Assembly: GCF_014199335.1 (NCBI RefSeq)
Contig: NZ_JACIJI010000001.1
Span: forward strand, 1,054,001-1,118,000
DNA from: Stakelama sediminis
GTDB lineage: Bacteria; Pseudomonadota; Alphaproteobacteria; Sphingomonadales; Sphingomonadaceae
DNA length: 64,000 nt
Direction of reading: 5' to 3'
The notes beneath the pieces are model-generated. The model saw only the letters and a list, made by a program, of their open reading frames with translations. It was not told where the DNA came from and did not search any database. Of this stretch, positions 1 through 8,500 are shown piece after piece (position 1 is the first letter of the stretch; the number at the start of each line of letters is the position of its first letter). The translations under genes and the position numbers were made by a program.

Positions 1-1308
1 CGACGGGCGCATATCGGTCATCTCCGCCTTGCGCAGGTTCATCTTCTCGACGACCGTGCCGGAAAATTCGTCATCGACATCGATAACGACACTTTCATAC
101 GGCTCTTCGCGACCCCCTTCACCATCACGGAACAGCACGCGCGGGCGGCTGATGCCCAGTTCAAAGCCCTCGCGACGCATCGTTTCAATCAGCACACCAA
201 GCTGAAGCTCGCCGCGCCCGGCGACGTCGAAACTATCCTTGTCGTCGCTTTCAGTAACGCGAATCGCGACGTTCGATTCCGCTTCACGGAACAGGCGGTC
301 GCGGATCATCCGGCTGGTGACCTTGGACCCTTCGCGGCCCGCCATCGGCGAGTCGTTGACCGCAAAACGCATGCTGAGTGTCGGCGGGTCGATCGGCTGC
401 GCCTCGATCGGTTCACGCACCGAAATATCGGCGATAGTGTTGGCCACCGTCGCGACTTCAAGCCCGGCCATTGAGATGATGTCGCCGGCCTTCGCCTCTT
501 CCACCGGCACACGTTCCAGACCGCGAAACGCCATGATCTTCGTCGCGCGCCCTTGTTCGACCACCTTGCCCGACGCGTCGAGCGCATGGATCGGCATGTT
601 CATCTTGACCGTGCCCTGCTCGACTCGGCCGGTCAGAATACGACCGACGAAATTGTCGCGGTCGAGCAGCGTGACAAGGAACTTGAACGCGGCATCGGGA
701 TCGACATCCGGCGCAGGCACATGGCCGACGATCTTTTCGAACAACGGCGTCAGCGTACCTTCGCGCGCATCAGCATCCTCGCTGGCATAGCCGTTGCGGC
801 CCGAAGCGAACAGCACGGGAAAATCGAGCTGTTCCTCATTGGCGTCCAGATTGACGAACAGGTCGAATACCTCGTCCAGCACTTCCTGCGCGCGCGCGTC
901 CGACCGGTCGATCTTGTTGACGACGACAATGGGCTTCAACCCTAGTGCCAGTGCCTTGCCGGTGACGAACTTGGTCTGCGGCATCGCGCCTTCGGCGGCA
1001 TCGACCAGCAGAATGACCCCGTCGACCATCGACAGGATGCGCTCCACCTCACCGCCGAAATCGGCGTGGCCGGGCGTATCGACGATATTGATGCGAGTCG
1101 CCTCACCGCCCTCGGGTGTCCATTCAATCGAGGTACATTTGGCGAGAATGGTAATCCCGCGTTCCTTTTCCAGGTCGTTCGAATCCATCGCGCGTTCCTC
1201 GACGCGCTGATTGTCGCGGAACGTGCCGGACTGACGGAACAACTGGTCGACAAGCGTGGTCTTGCCGTGGTCGACATGGGCGATGATCGCCACGTTGCGG
1301 AGGCTCAT
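1..1308 (-). CDS. typA: Ribosome-associated GTPase TypA/BipA (3' end outside window)
   Basis: This is a translational GTPase related to EF-G that binds ribosomes and helps assembly and growth under stress. The first 436 codons are visible; the gene runs off the left edge. The G1 motif AHVDHGKTT is at residues 10-18, DTPGH at about 77-81 and NKID at about 131-134, followed by domain II (FVGRILTGRVEQGTVK) and the start of domain III. The start is the ATG at 1308, where the family's MSLRNVAIIAHVDHGKTT N-terminus begins exactly. It is divergent from the S10 peptidase gene at 1494 across 185 bp. Only the C-terminus is missing, so confidence in the family is high. Confidence 0.96.
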   Translation of the reverse strand, partial: MSLRNVAIIAHVDHGKTTLVDQLFRQSGTFRDNQRVEERAMDSNDLEKERGITILAKCTSIEWTPEGGEATRINIVDTPGHADFGGEVERILSMVDGVILLVDAAEGAMPQTKFVTGKALALGLKPIVVVNKIDRSDARAQEVLDEVFDLFVNLDANEEQLDFPVLFASGRNGYASEDADAREGTLTPLFEKIVGHVPAPDVDPDAAFKFLVTLLDRDNFVGRILTGRVEQGTVKMNMPIHALDASGKVVEQGRATKIMAFRGLERVPVEEAKAGDIISMAGLEVATVANTIADISVREPIEAQPIDPPTLSMRFAVNDSPMAGREGSKVTSRMIRDRLFREAESNVAIRVTESDDKDSFDVAGRGELQLGVLIETMRREGFELGISRPRVLFRDGEGGREEPYESVVIDVDDEFSGTVVEKMNLRKAEMTDMRPS

Positions 1309-1438
1309 GAAAACTCTCTGATCTGCTGAAACTTGGCTTAACGGCCCCGCGGCGTCCCCTGCCGCTCTGGTGCGTGAGCGTGCCCTTAGCGAAAACCATG
1401 CCGCAACGCAACGCGAATGCCTTGCACTGTGTCGCTGA

Positions 1439-1454
1439 TGTAATATGGTAACGT
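1439..1454 (+). promoter_or_regulatory. Motif shared with the other S10 peptidase gene (candidate operator)
   Basis: The sequence TGTAATATGGTAACG begins 55 bp before the ATG at 1494. A near copy, TGTAACATCGTAACA, lies on the minus strand at 49998-50012 upstream of the paralogous peptidase gene. Twelve of 15 positions agree and the shared core is TGTAAYATSGTAAC. I infer a common regulator or promoter element; the binding protein is unknown. Confidence 0.4.
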
Positions 1455-1493
1455 CACCTACGCAGTTTCCCCAAGTCTTCTCAAGGAGCCCCC

Positions 1494-3053
1494 ATGCGTC
1501 TTTCTGCCGCCATCACCCTTGCCGCCTGCCTCGCCCTCTCTAGCCCGGCATTGGCGCAGCAGAAACAAGGGGATCACGATTCGTCCAGCGCGTCCGATAT
1601 CAACGGCAAGGATCAGGCAAAGGATATTGCCGATCACTGGGCCAATGCACCGGTCAAGGAAATCACCAAAACCCATACCGGCAAGGCGGTCGTCGACGGG
1701 CGCACCATCCCCTATACCGCGACCGCCGGAACGCTGACCATCCGCAATGCCAAGGGTGAGCCCGAAGCGAGCTTTTTCTACACCGCTTATACCTCGCCCG
1801 GGAAGCATCGTCCGGTGACATTCTTCTGGAACGGTGGTCCGGGTTCGGCGACACTGTGGCTGCGCATGGGATCGTTCGCGCCGGAAATCCTCAACACCAC
1901 CGATCCGGTGACGGTGCCGCCTGCACCGCTGCCGATCAAGTCCAACCCCGACACGCTGATCGGCAGCACCGACATGGTGTTTCTCGACGCGGTCGGCACC
2001 GGCTATTCGCGCCGTCTGGGTAACGCGCCGGCCAAGGATTTCTATGGCACCGATGCGGACATCGAGTCCTTCACCAAAGCGATCAAACGCTATCTGACCA
2101 TCAACAAGCGCTGGAATGACCCCAAATATATTTATGGCGAAAGCTATGGCACCACCCGCGCCGCCGGTCTTTCGCTGGCGCTGGAGGATGCGGGTGTCGC
2201 CATCAACGGGGTGATGCTGCAATCGACCATCCTGAATTACGGTGTCGATCAGCCGGGCTATGACGAGGTTTATATCGGCTATCTGCCGACCTTCGCCGCC
2301 GTTGCCTGGTATCACAACATGGTGCCCAACAAGCCCTCGGATCTTGCCGGTTTCGTCGAACGGGCGCGCCAGTTCGCCAGTGGCCCTTATGCTGCTGCGC
2401 TGGCCAAAGGACAGGACATTTCTCCGCAGGAAGAAGACCAGATTGCGCAGCAATTGCACGATTTCATCGGCCTGCCGGTCGCCTATCTGAAACAGGCCAA
2501 TCTGCGCGTGACGCTCAGCCATTTCCGCAAGGAACTGCTGCGTAACCAGTATGAAACGGTCGGGCGTTTCGACGGTCGCTATATCGGCACCGACACCGAT
2601 TCCGTTGGTGCACGCCCCGGTTATGACGCGTCCGACACAAGCATCAATCAGGCCTATGTCAGCGGCTTCATGGATCGGCTAACGCGCGAATTCGATTACA
2701 AGACCGACCTCAACTATCGCCTGTCCGTCTGGGACTCCCGCGATTTCGACTGGGATTTCAGCCATGTCGGCCCGAATGGTCGCAAGGAGGAAATGGTCGA
2801 TGTCGCACAGGATCTGTCAAAGGCGATGCGCACCAACCCGCATCTGCGCGTGCTTTCGCTCAACGGCTATTACGATATGGCGACGCCGTTCTTCTCCACC
2901 GAACGCGATCTCAAACACATGATGATCCCGCGTACGCTCGATAAGAATCTGGAATTCAAATATTATCCTGCGGGTCACATGATCTATCTGAACCCGAAGG
3001 CGCGCCATGAAATGCGCCTCGACCTGCAACGTTTCTACGCACAGGGAAGCTGA
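1494..3053 (+). CDS. Secreted serine carboxypeptidase-like protein, family S10
   Basis: A predicted periplasmic or secreted peptidase of 519 aa. A Sec signal peptide ends near AQQ at residues 21-23. The alpha/beta-hydrolase fold shows the oxyanion-region WNGGPGSAT (about 112-120), the nucleophile Ser217 in GESYG, Asp461 in NGYYDMATP and His495 in PAGHMIY. This is the S10 catalytic triad in the usual order. The gene stands alone after typA and ends in a strong hairpin. A second member of the family, encoded at 48334-49971, has the same signature motifs. The substrate is unknown; bacterial S10-like proteins are usually annotated as peptidases by similarity only. Confidence 0.9.
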   Translation: MRLSAAITLAACLALSSPALAQQKQGDHDSSSASDINGKDQAKDIADHWANAPVKEITKTHTGKAVVDGRTIPYTATAGTLTIRNAKGEPEASFFYTAYTSPGKHRPVTFFWNGGPGSATLWLRMGSFAPEILNTTDPVTVPPAPLPIKSNPDTLIGSTDMVFLDAVGTGYSRRLGNAPAKDFYGTDADIESFTKAIKRYLTINKRWNDPKYIYGESYGTTRAAGLSLALEDAGVAINGVMLQSTILNYGVDQPGYDEVYIGYLPTFAAVAWYHNMVPNKPSDLAGFVERARQFASGPYAAALAKGQDISPQEEDQIAQQLHDFIGLPVAYLKQANLRVTLSHFRKELLRNQYETVGRFDGRYIGTDTDSVGARPGYDASDTSINQAYVSGFMDRLTREFDYKTDLNYRLSVWDSRDFDWDFSHVGPNGRKEEMVDVAQDLSKAMRTNPHLRVLSLNGYYDMATPFFSTERDLKHMMIPRTLDKNLEFKYYPAGHMIYLNPKARHEMRLDLQRFYAQGS

Positions 3054-3062
3054 TTGCCGAAC

Positions 3063-3091
3063 CGTCGGGCGCGTTTCACACGCGCCCGACG
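3063..3091. terminator. Bidirectional hairpin terminator between convergent genes
   Basis: A perfect 12-bp stem (CGTCGGGCGCGT at 3063-3074 with its complement at 3080-3091) and a 5-nt loop lie between the convergent S10 and FAS1 genes. There is no long T tract, so the terminator role is inferred from position and stem strength. Confidence 0.7.
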
Positions 3092-3107
3092 ATAGCGACA
3101 GATATTA

Positions 3108-3677
3108 TTAATTCGCGTCGGCCTGCGGCGGGATGACCTTGCTGATCGGATAGATCACGCCGTTACTTGCGCGGATCGGATCACCGGCGATCTGCGGCGC
3201 GTCGCTGCCCGATCCGATGGCGATGGCGTTGCCGCTCTTGTCCAGCGTAATCGCATTGCCGCTCATCGTCGCCAGCGTTACCTTACCCTTGTCGGACGAC
3301 AGCCCCTTTTGCAGGTCTCCCATCTCGACATAGCCGGTGGCGATATGCTGGCGCAGCAATGCGATCAGTTTCGGCCGTCCGGCATCGCTGTTCAGAGTAT
3401 CGCGCTCATCCTTGGGAAGGGCATCGATCGCCTGATCGGTGGGCGCGAAAATGGTATAGCTCGCATTGCCGCTCAGCGCCTTGTCCAGTCCGGCCTTTTT
3501 GACCAGATCGGAAAAGCTGTCGAGATTGTCGGCACCATCCAGTGCCTGCACCAGATTGTCCGACGGAACCGTCGTTGCAGCACTGTTATTGGTGGCCGCG
3601 CTATTGCCGTTATCATTCCCGCTGCATCCCGCGAGCATCAGTAAACCTGCCGTCATGGCGACTGCAATCGTGCGCAT
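3108..3677 (-). CDS. FAS1 (fasciclin) domain lipoprotein
   Basis: A 189-aa surface or periplasmic lipoprotein. The signal peptide ends in the lipobox LAGC with Cys18 as the predicted lipidated residue. A low-complexity N/S/A linker follows, and then one FAS1 domain with the H1 box YTIFAPTDQAID (about 74-85) and the C-terminal NGVIYPISKVI. FAS1 domains mediate adhesion or protein contacts. I chose the ATG at 3677 because AGGAGG sits just before it and it gives a clean lipoprotein signal; an in-frame extension to 3875 would run into the upstream gene. Only 19 nt separate it from the His-rich gene upstream, so the two are probably one transcript. Confidence 0.87.
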   Translation of the reverse strand: MRTIAVAMTAGLLMLAGCSGNDNGNSAATNNSAATTVPSDNLVQALDGADNLDSFSDLVKKAGLDKALSGNASYTIFAPTDQAIDALPKDERDTLNSDAGRPKLIALLRQHIATGYVEMGDLQKGLSSDKGKVTLATMSGNAITLDKSGNAIAIGSGSDAPQIAGDPIRASNGVIYPISKVIPPQADAN

Positions 3678-3696
3678 GTGCAACCTCCTGTCTGTT

Positions 3697-4911
3697 TTAG
3701 CTGAGCAACTGAATTGCGGCCTGCACCAGTCGCGTCGTCGGGTCGACCCGATAGACATAGCCGTCGCTGTACCGATACATTTCGCTGGGCGTATCGTAAT
3801 ATTGGCTGCGATAGGCTGGCGGGACATTGTACAGGTCATACCCTGCGGGCATCGCCTGCCCGACCGTCCAGTCATTGCCGGTCAGCAGCCCTGCGATCGA
3901 CTGAATATTCTGCGTCTGCGGATTGACGGCGAAGATCGCATTATCGGCATAGCGATAATCGTAATTGCCGCTGTCATAGCCGTAATAGCTGTCATAATAA
4001 GGCGACACCGAATAGCCCGAATAGCTGCTCGGCCAGCTATTGCCGTCATAAAGCGCGCCGCCCAGCAACGGCACGAAGGCAGTGATCAGGTTGGTCGTCG
4101 GCTGGGTACGAACGAAATATCCGTTGGAATAGCGCCAGTCGCTACTGTCGCGATAGCGGTCATAGCCGTACCAGTTCTGATAGGGGTTGGAATAGCCGCG
4201 CAGTTTCTTCGCCTGTCCCGGCGGCGTGCAGCCGTTATTCTTCTTGGCGAGTCCCGGCGGGCAACCCTGCACATAATCAACGCGACGGACGTCGCGATCC
4301 CCGAAATACTGCCGCGAGTTATGGCTGTCATAATGCACGTCGGAACGTGCCTTCCAGACGGTCTGCCGCTGGATGTCGGGGTTTTTATAGGTCCGGATCT
4401 GAGCTTGCTCACCGGATTTGCCGTGCTGATTCTGCGCCCTGCCCTGCTGCCCCTGCCCGTTTTGCGCGCGTCCATGCTGGTCGGCCGACGCGTGCGCCTG
4501 CGATGGCGTTGCGTGACCATGGTCGGACGATTGTCCGGCCCATTGGGAATGCCCGTGATCGGCCTTTTGCTGCTGCTTGGCCTGATCGGCGCGGGCGTGG
4601 GCCTGTTGCTCAGTATGATCCGTAGCATACCCGACATTCCCGTTCCCGTGCGAAGAGGCATTACCGTGCATCTGGGCGTTGCCGTGCGACTGCGAAGTAT
4701 GCGGATTCCCATGCGTGGCCGGCTTGCCATGATCGGTAGCAGCATGGCTTTGACTTTTGCCGCTATCGTGCGACTGGCCCTTGCCATGATCGCCGGGATT
4801 GTCGTGCTGGTTGCTCTGGCCGTGGCCGTTACCATGCGCCTGGGCATCGACAACAGATGGTGCAGCCAGCGCCAGAGCGGCCACCCCGGCCGAAAGTAAC
4901 AGCGTACGCAT
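3697..4911 (-). CDS. Secreted His/Gly/Asn-rich protein of unknown function
   Basis: A 404-aa predicted periplasmic protein. A signal peptide (MRTLLLSAGVAALALAAPSV, then VDAQA) is followed by about 130 residues very rich in His, Gly, Gln, Asn and Ser, with about 25 His. This looks like a flexible metal-binding segment. The C-terminal half has the short repeat CPPGLAKKNNGC / CTPPGQAKK and a Tyr-rich region with two similar segments, FVRTQPTTNLI and VYRVDPTTRLV. The start at 4911 has the ribosome site AGGGAGA. It is divergent from the TelA-XpaC genes and co-oriented with the FAS1 lipoprotein. Function is unknown; metal or anion sequestration is a guess from composition. Confidence 0.75.
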   Translation of the reverse strand: MRTLLLSAGVAALALAAPSVVDAQAHGNGHGQSNQHDNPGDHGKGQSHDSGKSQSHAATDHGKPATHGNPHTSQSHGNAQMHGNASSHGNGNVGYATDHTEQQAHARADQAKQQQKADHGHSQWAGQSSDHGHATPSQAHASADQHGRAQNGQGQQGRAQNQHGKSGEQAQIRTYKNPDIQRQTVWKARSDVHYDSHNSRQYFGDRDVRRVDYVQGCPPGLAKKNNGCTPPGQAKKLRGYSNPYQNWYGYDRYRDSSDWRYSNGYFVRTQPTTNLITAFVPLLGGALYDGNSWPSSYSGYSVSPYYDSYYGYDSGNYDYRYADNAIFAVNPQTQNIQSIAGLLTGNDWTVGQAMPAGYDLYNVPPAYRSQYYDTPSEMYRYSDGYVYRVDPTTRLVQAAIQLLS

Positions 4912-5011
4912 CACATCTCCCTTGATCGCGACCATGCTCAATGTGGGTGCCGAACGCAGGTCGGCACGATCTCGTTCGGAATCCTTGCATGGTACGGGGG
5001 GCATTCCCTAT

Positions 5012-5033
5012 GTGTATGGTTGAATTAATACAC
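5012..5033. promoter_or_regulatory. Inverted repeat in the divergent His-rich/telA intergenic region
   Basis: GTGTAT at 5012-5017 and ATACAC at 5028-5033 form a perfect 6-bp inverted repeat with a 10-bp A/T-rich spacer. It lies 60 bp before telA and about 100 bp before the divergent gene, a plausible operator position for both. The regulator is unknown. Confidence 0.3.
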
Positions 5034-5092
5034 TTGATGGCGGCGGCATTCCGCTCCATTCTGAACCGGAGGACTCTTTTCTGGAGGCAAGC

Positions 5093-6295
5093 ATGGCAAC
5101 GACCGCGACCGATACGGCGGACAAGGAACTGACACTGACCCCGCCCGAGCCGGTGGCCCCTGTTTCGCCCGAAAAGGCGGCCGGGCTGGTGCCGGTCGAT
5201 GAAAAGACAAAGACCCAGCTCGACAGCCGCGTCGATGCGTTCATCGACGATCTGGTCGCGCAGGACGTCAACAGTCCCGAATTCGGCAAGCGCGTCGATG
5301 CGATCACTGCCATGGGGCAGAAGGAAATCCGCGACGCAGCCGGACAGTCGAACCGCTTTCTCGACCGTCCGGTCAAGGCGATGGATCAGGAATCGGGCGT
5401 CGGCGCCGACCTTGCCCAGCTTCGCCGTACGATCGAGGATCTCGACCCCGGCAAGAAGGGCAACCTGCTCGCACCCAAAAAGCTGTTCGGGATCATCCCG
5501 TTCGGCAACAAGATGCGCGATTATTTCGACAGCTACAAATCCTCGCAAACGCACATTGCCTCGATCCTGAAAAGCCTGTCGTCGGGCAAGGACGAGTTGC
5601 TGATGGACAATGCCGCGATCGACGTGGAGCGGCAGAATCTGTGGGCGGCGATGGGGCGTCTGGAGCAGATGATCCATATCTCGAAGGAAATGGATAAAAA
5701 GTTGGAGGACAAGGCGAACGACCTCGACTCTACCGACCCGGCCAAGGCCAAGGCCATCCGCGAAACCGCGCTTTTCTATGTCCGCCAGCGTTCGCAGGAT
5801 CTGCTCACCCAGATGGCGGTGACGGTGCAGGGCTATCTGGCCCTTGATCTGGTGAAGAAAAACAATGTCGAGCTGGTGAAGGGCGTCGACCGCGCATCCA
5901 CCACCACCGTGTCTGCGCTGCGTACTGCCGTCACCGTCGCGCAGGCGATGACCAATCAGAAACTGGTGCTCGATCAGATCACCGCGCTCAACACCACGAC
6001 CGCGAATATCATCGATTCGACCGGCAAGCTGCTCAAGGACAATACCGCGCGCATTCATGAACAGGCTGCCGGATCGACGGTACCGGTCGAAACACTGCAA
6101 CGTGCGTTTCAGAATATCTATGATACCATGGATTCGATCGACGCGTTCAAGATGAAGGCGCTCGATTCGATGAAGACCACCGTCAACACACTGTCGGACG
6201 AGGTCGAAAAGTCGAAAGGCTATATCGCGCGGGCCGAAGGGGCTGCGCAAAATACCGGCAGCGCCGACGACACATTCAAACTGGAGGCACTGTAA
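5093..6295 (+). CDS. Toxic anion resistance protein, TelA family
   Basis: A 400-aa soluble protein of the TelA/KlaA family, linked elsewhere to tellurite and envelope-stress resistance. The N-terminus is Pro/Glu-rich and disordered. The body is long helical segments with the family pattern GNKMRDYFDSYKSSQTHIASILKSL near residues 143-167 and LALDLVKKNNVELVKGVDRA near 246-265, and the length matches the family. The start at 5093 is preceded by GGAGG. Six nt downstream is an XpaC-family gene; TelA and XpaC partners also occur together in Bacillus (xpaC-yaaN). The actual substrate or stress here is not shown by the sequence. Confidence 0.9.
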   Translation: MATTATDTADKELTLTPPEPVAPVSPEKAAGLVPVDEKTKTQLDSRVDAFIDDLVAQDVNSPEFGKRVDAITAMGQKEIRDAAGQSNRFLDRPVKAMDQESGVGADLAQLRRTIEDLDPGKKGNLLAPKKLFGIIPFGNKMRDYFDSYKSSQTHIASILKSLSSGKDELLMDNAAIDVERQNLWAAMGRLEQMIHISKEMDKKLEDKANDLDSTDPAKAKAIRETALFYVRQRSQDLLTQMAVTVQGYLALDLVKKNNVELVKGVDRASTTTVSALRTAVTVAQAMTNQKLVLDQITALNTTTANIIDSTGKLLKDNTARIHEQAAGSTVPVETLQRAFQNIYDTMDSIDAFKMKALDSMKTTVNTLSDEVEKSKGYIARAEGAAQNTGSADDTFKLEAL

Positions 6296-6301
6296 CCCGC
6301 C

Positions 6302-7018
6302 ATGGCGACCGAGGTGGACCGGCAGATTGCGCGTTCCAGCGAAGTGCTGGACCGCTCGCGTGAGCGCTACGCCTCGCTGCGTGACCGTGCGCGCAAACGG
6401 CGCGGCGATGCGGTTCTGCACCGGCTGGGCCGGATCGCGGCCGCCGATATCGCCATCATCATCGCCGCACTGGTGATCGGCTGGATCGTGCCGCTGGGCA
6501 TGGGCGGCGCGCTGGCGGTGATGGCGGCGCTGATCGCCGCGACACTGCTGTTTGCGATCTTCCCGCTTTCCCCTGAGGTCACGGCGGAAAAGCTGACACA
6601 AGCTCCGCTCAAAGCCTTACCGCTGCAAACCGAACAATGGCTGGAACGCCAGCGTCCGGCGCTTCCCGCCCCCGCGCAATTGCTGGCCGATTCGATCGGC
6701 GTGAAGCTGGAAACCCTGACGCCGCAACTTGCCACGCTCGACGAAAACCAGCCCGCCGCCGCCGAGGTACGCAAGCTGGTCGGCGAACAACTGCCCGAAC
6801 TGGTGAAGGGCTATGCCCGCGTGCCCGAACCGCTGCGCCGGGTCGAACGCAATGGCCGCACACCCGACCAGCAACTGGTCGACGGATTGAAAGTCATCGA
6901 CGAAGAAATAGGCCAGATGTCGTCACAACTGGCGCAGGGCGATCTCGACCTGCTGGCGACGCGCGGACGCTATCTGCAAATCCGCTACAAGGAAGAAGAC
7001 ACGCTGGGCGGCGAATAG
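6302..7018 (+). CDS. XpaC-family membrane protein
   Basis: A 238-aa protein of the XpaC family, named for hydrolysis of 5-bromo-4-chloroindolyl phosphate, although its true role is unclear. A basic N-terminal helix (residues 1-45) precedes two membrane segments, about 48-64 and 67-88, and a long cytoplasmic helical tail. The tail contains the family's repeated (A)xxLxQLPxLxxGYxxVP pattern, here QLPELVKGYARVPEPLRR. It starts 6 nt after telA and its stop TAG shares one base with the GTG of the next gene, so the three are probably translated from one mRNA. The likely job is a membrane partner for TelA. Confidence 0.82.
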   Translation: MATEVDRQIARSSEVLDRSRERYASLRDRARKRRGDAVLHRLGRIAAADIAIIIAALVIGWIVPLGMGGALAVMAALIAATLLFAIFPLSPEVTAEKLTQAPLKALPLQTEQWLERQRPALPAPAQLLADSIGVKLETLTPQLATLDENQPAAAEVRKLVGEQLPELVKGYARVPEPLRRVERNGRTPDQQLVDGLKVIDEEIGQMSSQLAQGDLDLLATRGRYLQIRYKEEDTLGGE

Positions 7019-7995
7019 TGCGCCGGGGTGTCTTCCGCCTGCTGGCCTGCGGTGCGCTGTTCGCGTCCGGGCTGATGTCGCTCGGCTCTGCCGCCGCCCG
7101 CCCCGTCAATTTCATATTCCTGGGCGGCGAGGGGCTGGCAAGCGCAGGCAATTTGCTGAAGCGCCCGGACATTGTCGGATTTCAGGTCGTCTATAGCTGG
7201 CGGCAGCTTGAACCCCAAAAGGATCACTATGATTTTTCGGCGATCGATGCCGATCTGAAGCGCGCCGACGCCGCGCATAAAAAGCTGTTCGTGCAGGTGC
7301 AGGATCGTTTCTTCAGCCGCAGCGCACGCAACGTTCCGGAGTATCTGCTGCACGACCCCGCCTATCATGGCGGGCTTGCGCCGCAGACCGATCATGCCGG
7401 CGAAGGCAGACCGGTGGGCCATGGCTGGGTGACGCGTCAATGGGATCCGGCAGTCCGCGACCGGTTTCAACACCTCCTGACGGCTCTCGGCAAGCGCTTC
7501 GACGGGCGAATATACGGCCTGAACCTTCCGGAAACCGCCTTTGATATGGACGAGAAGCATCCGCCCGCCGGGTTCAGTTGCGACGGCTATTTCCACGCCG
7601 AACTGTCGAACATGGCGGCTGCCCGCGCGGCATTTCCGCACAGTCATGTCGTTCAATATGTCAATTTCTGGCCCTGCGAATGGAATGACAGCCGCCATTA
7701 TATGAGCCGTCTTTTTGCCTTCGCCATTCAGCATCATATCGGGCTGGGTGGTCCCGACGTCGTGCCCTGGCGCAAGACGCAGATGAAGAACAGTTATCCC
7801 TTCTTCCACGCCGATCACGACCGCCTGCCGCTGGTGGCAATGGCCATTCAGGGACCGACGCTCACCTATACCGACCCCAAAACCGGAAAGCCCTTCACGC
7901 GTGCGGCAATCACGGCATTCGCTACCGATTATCTGGGCGCCGACATCCTCTTCTGGACCCGGGCAGCACCATGGTTGAAACAGTCGCCGCAATGA
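7018..7995 (+). CDS. Secreted TIM-barrel glycosidase-like protein
   Basis: A 325-aa exported protein. The start is the GTG at 7018, whose G is the last base of the xpaC stop codon. It gives a signal peptide (RLLACGALFASGLMSLGSAAA) of about 27 residues. The motif YSWRQLEPQKDHYDFSAID (about 59-77) is typical of the second beta-strand region of clan GH-A glycosidases, and Glu172 in LNLPETAF is a candidate acid/base. I cannot place it in a numbered GH family. Its tight coupling to a TelA-XpaC pair is unexpected and may point to a cell-envelope substrate. Confidence 0.72.
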   Translation: MRRGVFRLLACGALFASGLMSLGSAAARPVNFIFLGGEGLASAGNLLKRPDIVGFQVVYSWRQLEPQKDHYDFSAIDADLKRADAAHKKLFVQVQDRFFSRSARNVPEYLLHDPAYHGGLAPQTDHAGEGRPVGHGWVTRQWDPAVRDRFQHLLTALGKRFDGRIYGLNLPETAFDMDEKHPPAGFSCDGYFHAELSNMAAARAAFPHSHVVQYVNFWPCEWNDSRHYMSRLFAFAIQHHIGLGGPDVVPWRKTQMKNSYPFFHADHDRLPLVAMAIQGPTLTYTDPKTGKPFTRAAITAFATDYLGADILFWTRAAPWLKQSPQ

Positions 7996-8029
7996 AAAAG
8001 GCGGATGCCTCACCCAGCGCCCGCCTTTT
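7996..8029. terminator. Hairpin terminator after the TelA-XpaC unit
   Basis: AAAAGGCGG at 7996-8004 pairs with CCGCCTTTT at 8021-8029 around a 16-nt loop. The A and T runs at the two ends would let it act on both strands, between convergent genes. Confidence 0.7.
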
Positions 8030-8091
8030 CAACCTGTCTTCCGTCCGACCGGAAATGGTCAACGGACTACCGGTATAGCATACCGACCCGG

Positions 8092-8421
8092 TCAGTCGCC
8101 GATACCCGAACCGCCAAAACCGGTTCCGTGGCCGCTGACTCCGAACAGCGCACCGATCCGCGACGATACCGCCGGGTGCGCATGCGCATATTCTATCGAC
8201 GCAGTGACGGCCTCGACAGTGGTCGCTACGCCCGGCTCAACGATCACCGTATCGCCATCGACCTGCTTTACCGCAGCCAGCGGTACGAAGTGATGCAGGC
8301 CGTCCGCGAAATCCTTGCGCGCAAGGTCGATAATATCGCCCTCAATCCGGTCGACGGTCCCGACCGCATGGTCGTGGGTATCGACAACACGCATATTCGG
8401 CTTGATCTGATCCTTGTTCAT
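8092..8421 (-). CDS. DUF2171 domain protein
   Basis: A 109-aa soluble protein with a DUF2171 domain in residues 1-70. It begins with the pattern I-K-x-x-M-x-V-V-x-x-x-x-x-x-V-G-T-V-D and has HHFVPLAAV and DGDTVIV further on. The fold resembles PRC-barrel-like small beta-barrels; the function is unknown. The C-terminal 35 residues are Gly-rich. A second DUF2171 gene lies at 38204-38455. A possible EcfG-type promoter (GGAAA, 16 bp, CGTT) lies at 8454-8478 on the minus strand, which would fit a general stress gene, but this is weak evidence. Confidence 0.82.
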   Translation of the reverse strand: MNKDQIKPNMRVVDTHDHAVGTVDRIEGDIIDLARKDFADGLHHFVPLAAVKQVDGDTVIVEPGVATTVEAVTASIEYAHAHPAVSSRIGALFGVSGHGTGFGGSGIGD

Positions 8422-8453
8422 GCCTTGATCCTCACTACTGCTTACGCAGGGAG

Positions 8454-8478
8454 AACGCCCGTCACGCCGGCAATTTCC
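8454..8478 (-). promoter_or_regulatory. Possible EcfG-type stress promoter for the DUF2171 gene
   Basis: On the minus strand GGAAA is followed after 16 bp by CGTT, one base from the alphaproteobacterial EcfG consensus GGAAC-N16/17-CGTT. The -10 part lies about 32 nt before the ATG at 8421. One such match could arise by chance. Confidence 0.25.
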
Positions 8479-8500
8479 ATTCTATTCCCAAAAATTCGAA

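Noticed and set aside
1458-2522. A 354-codon minus-strand frame opposite the first S10 gene
   Set aside because: Antisense shadow of the S10 gene, with no family features.
3466-4899. A 477-codon plus-strand reading frame with hydrophobic stretches opposite the His-rich gene
   Set aside because: It is antisense to a gene with a signal peptide, a ribosome site and biased composition. High-GC genes often leave long open frames on the other strand.
4829-6601. A 590-codon minus-strand frame opposite telA
   Set aside because: Antisense shadow of telA and the start of xpaC; it has no ribosome site or recognisable domain.
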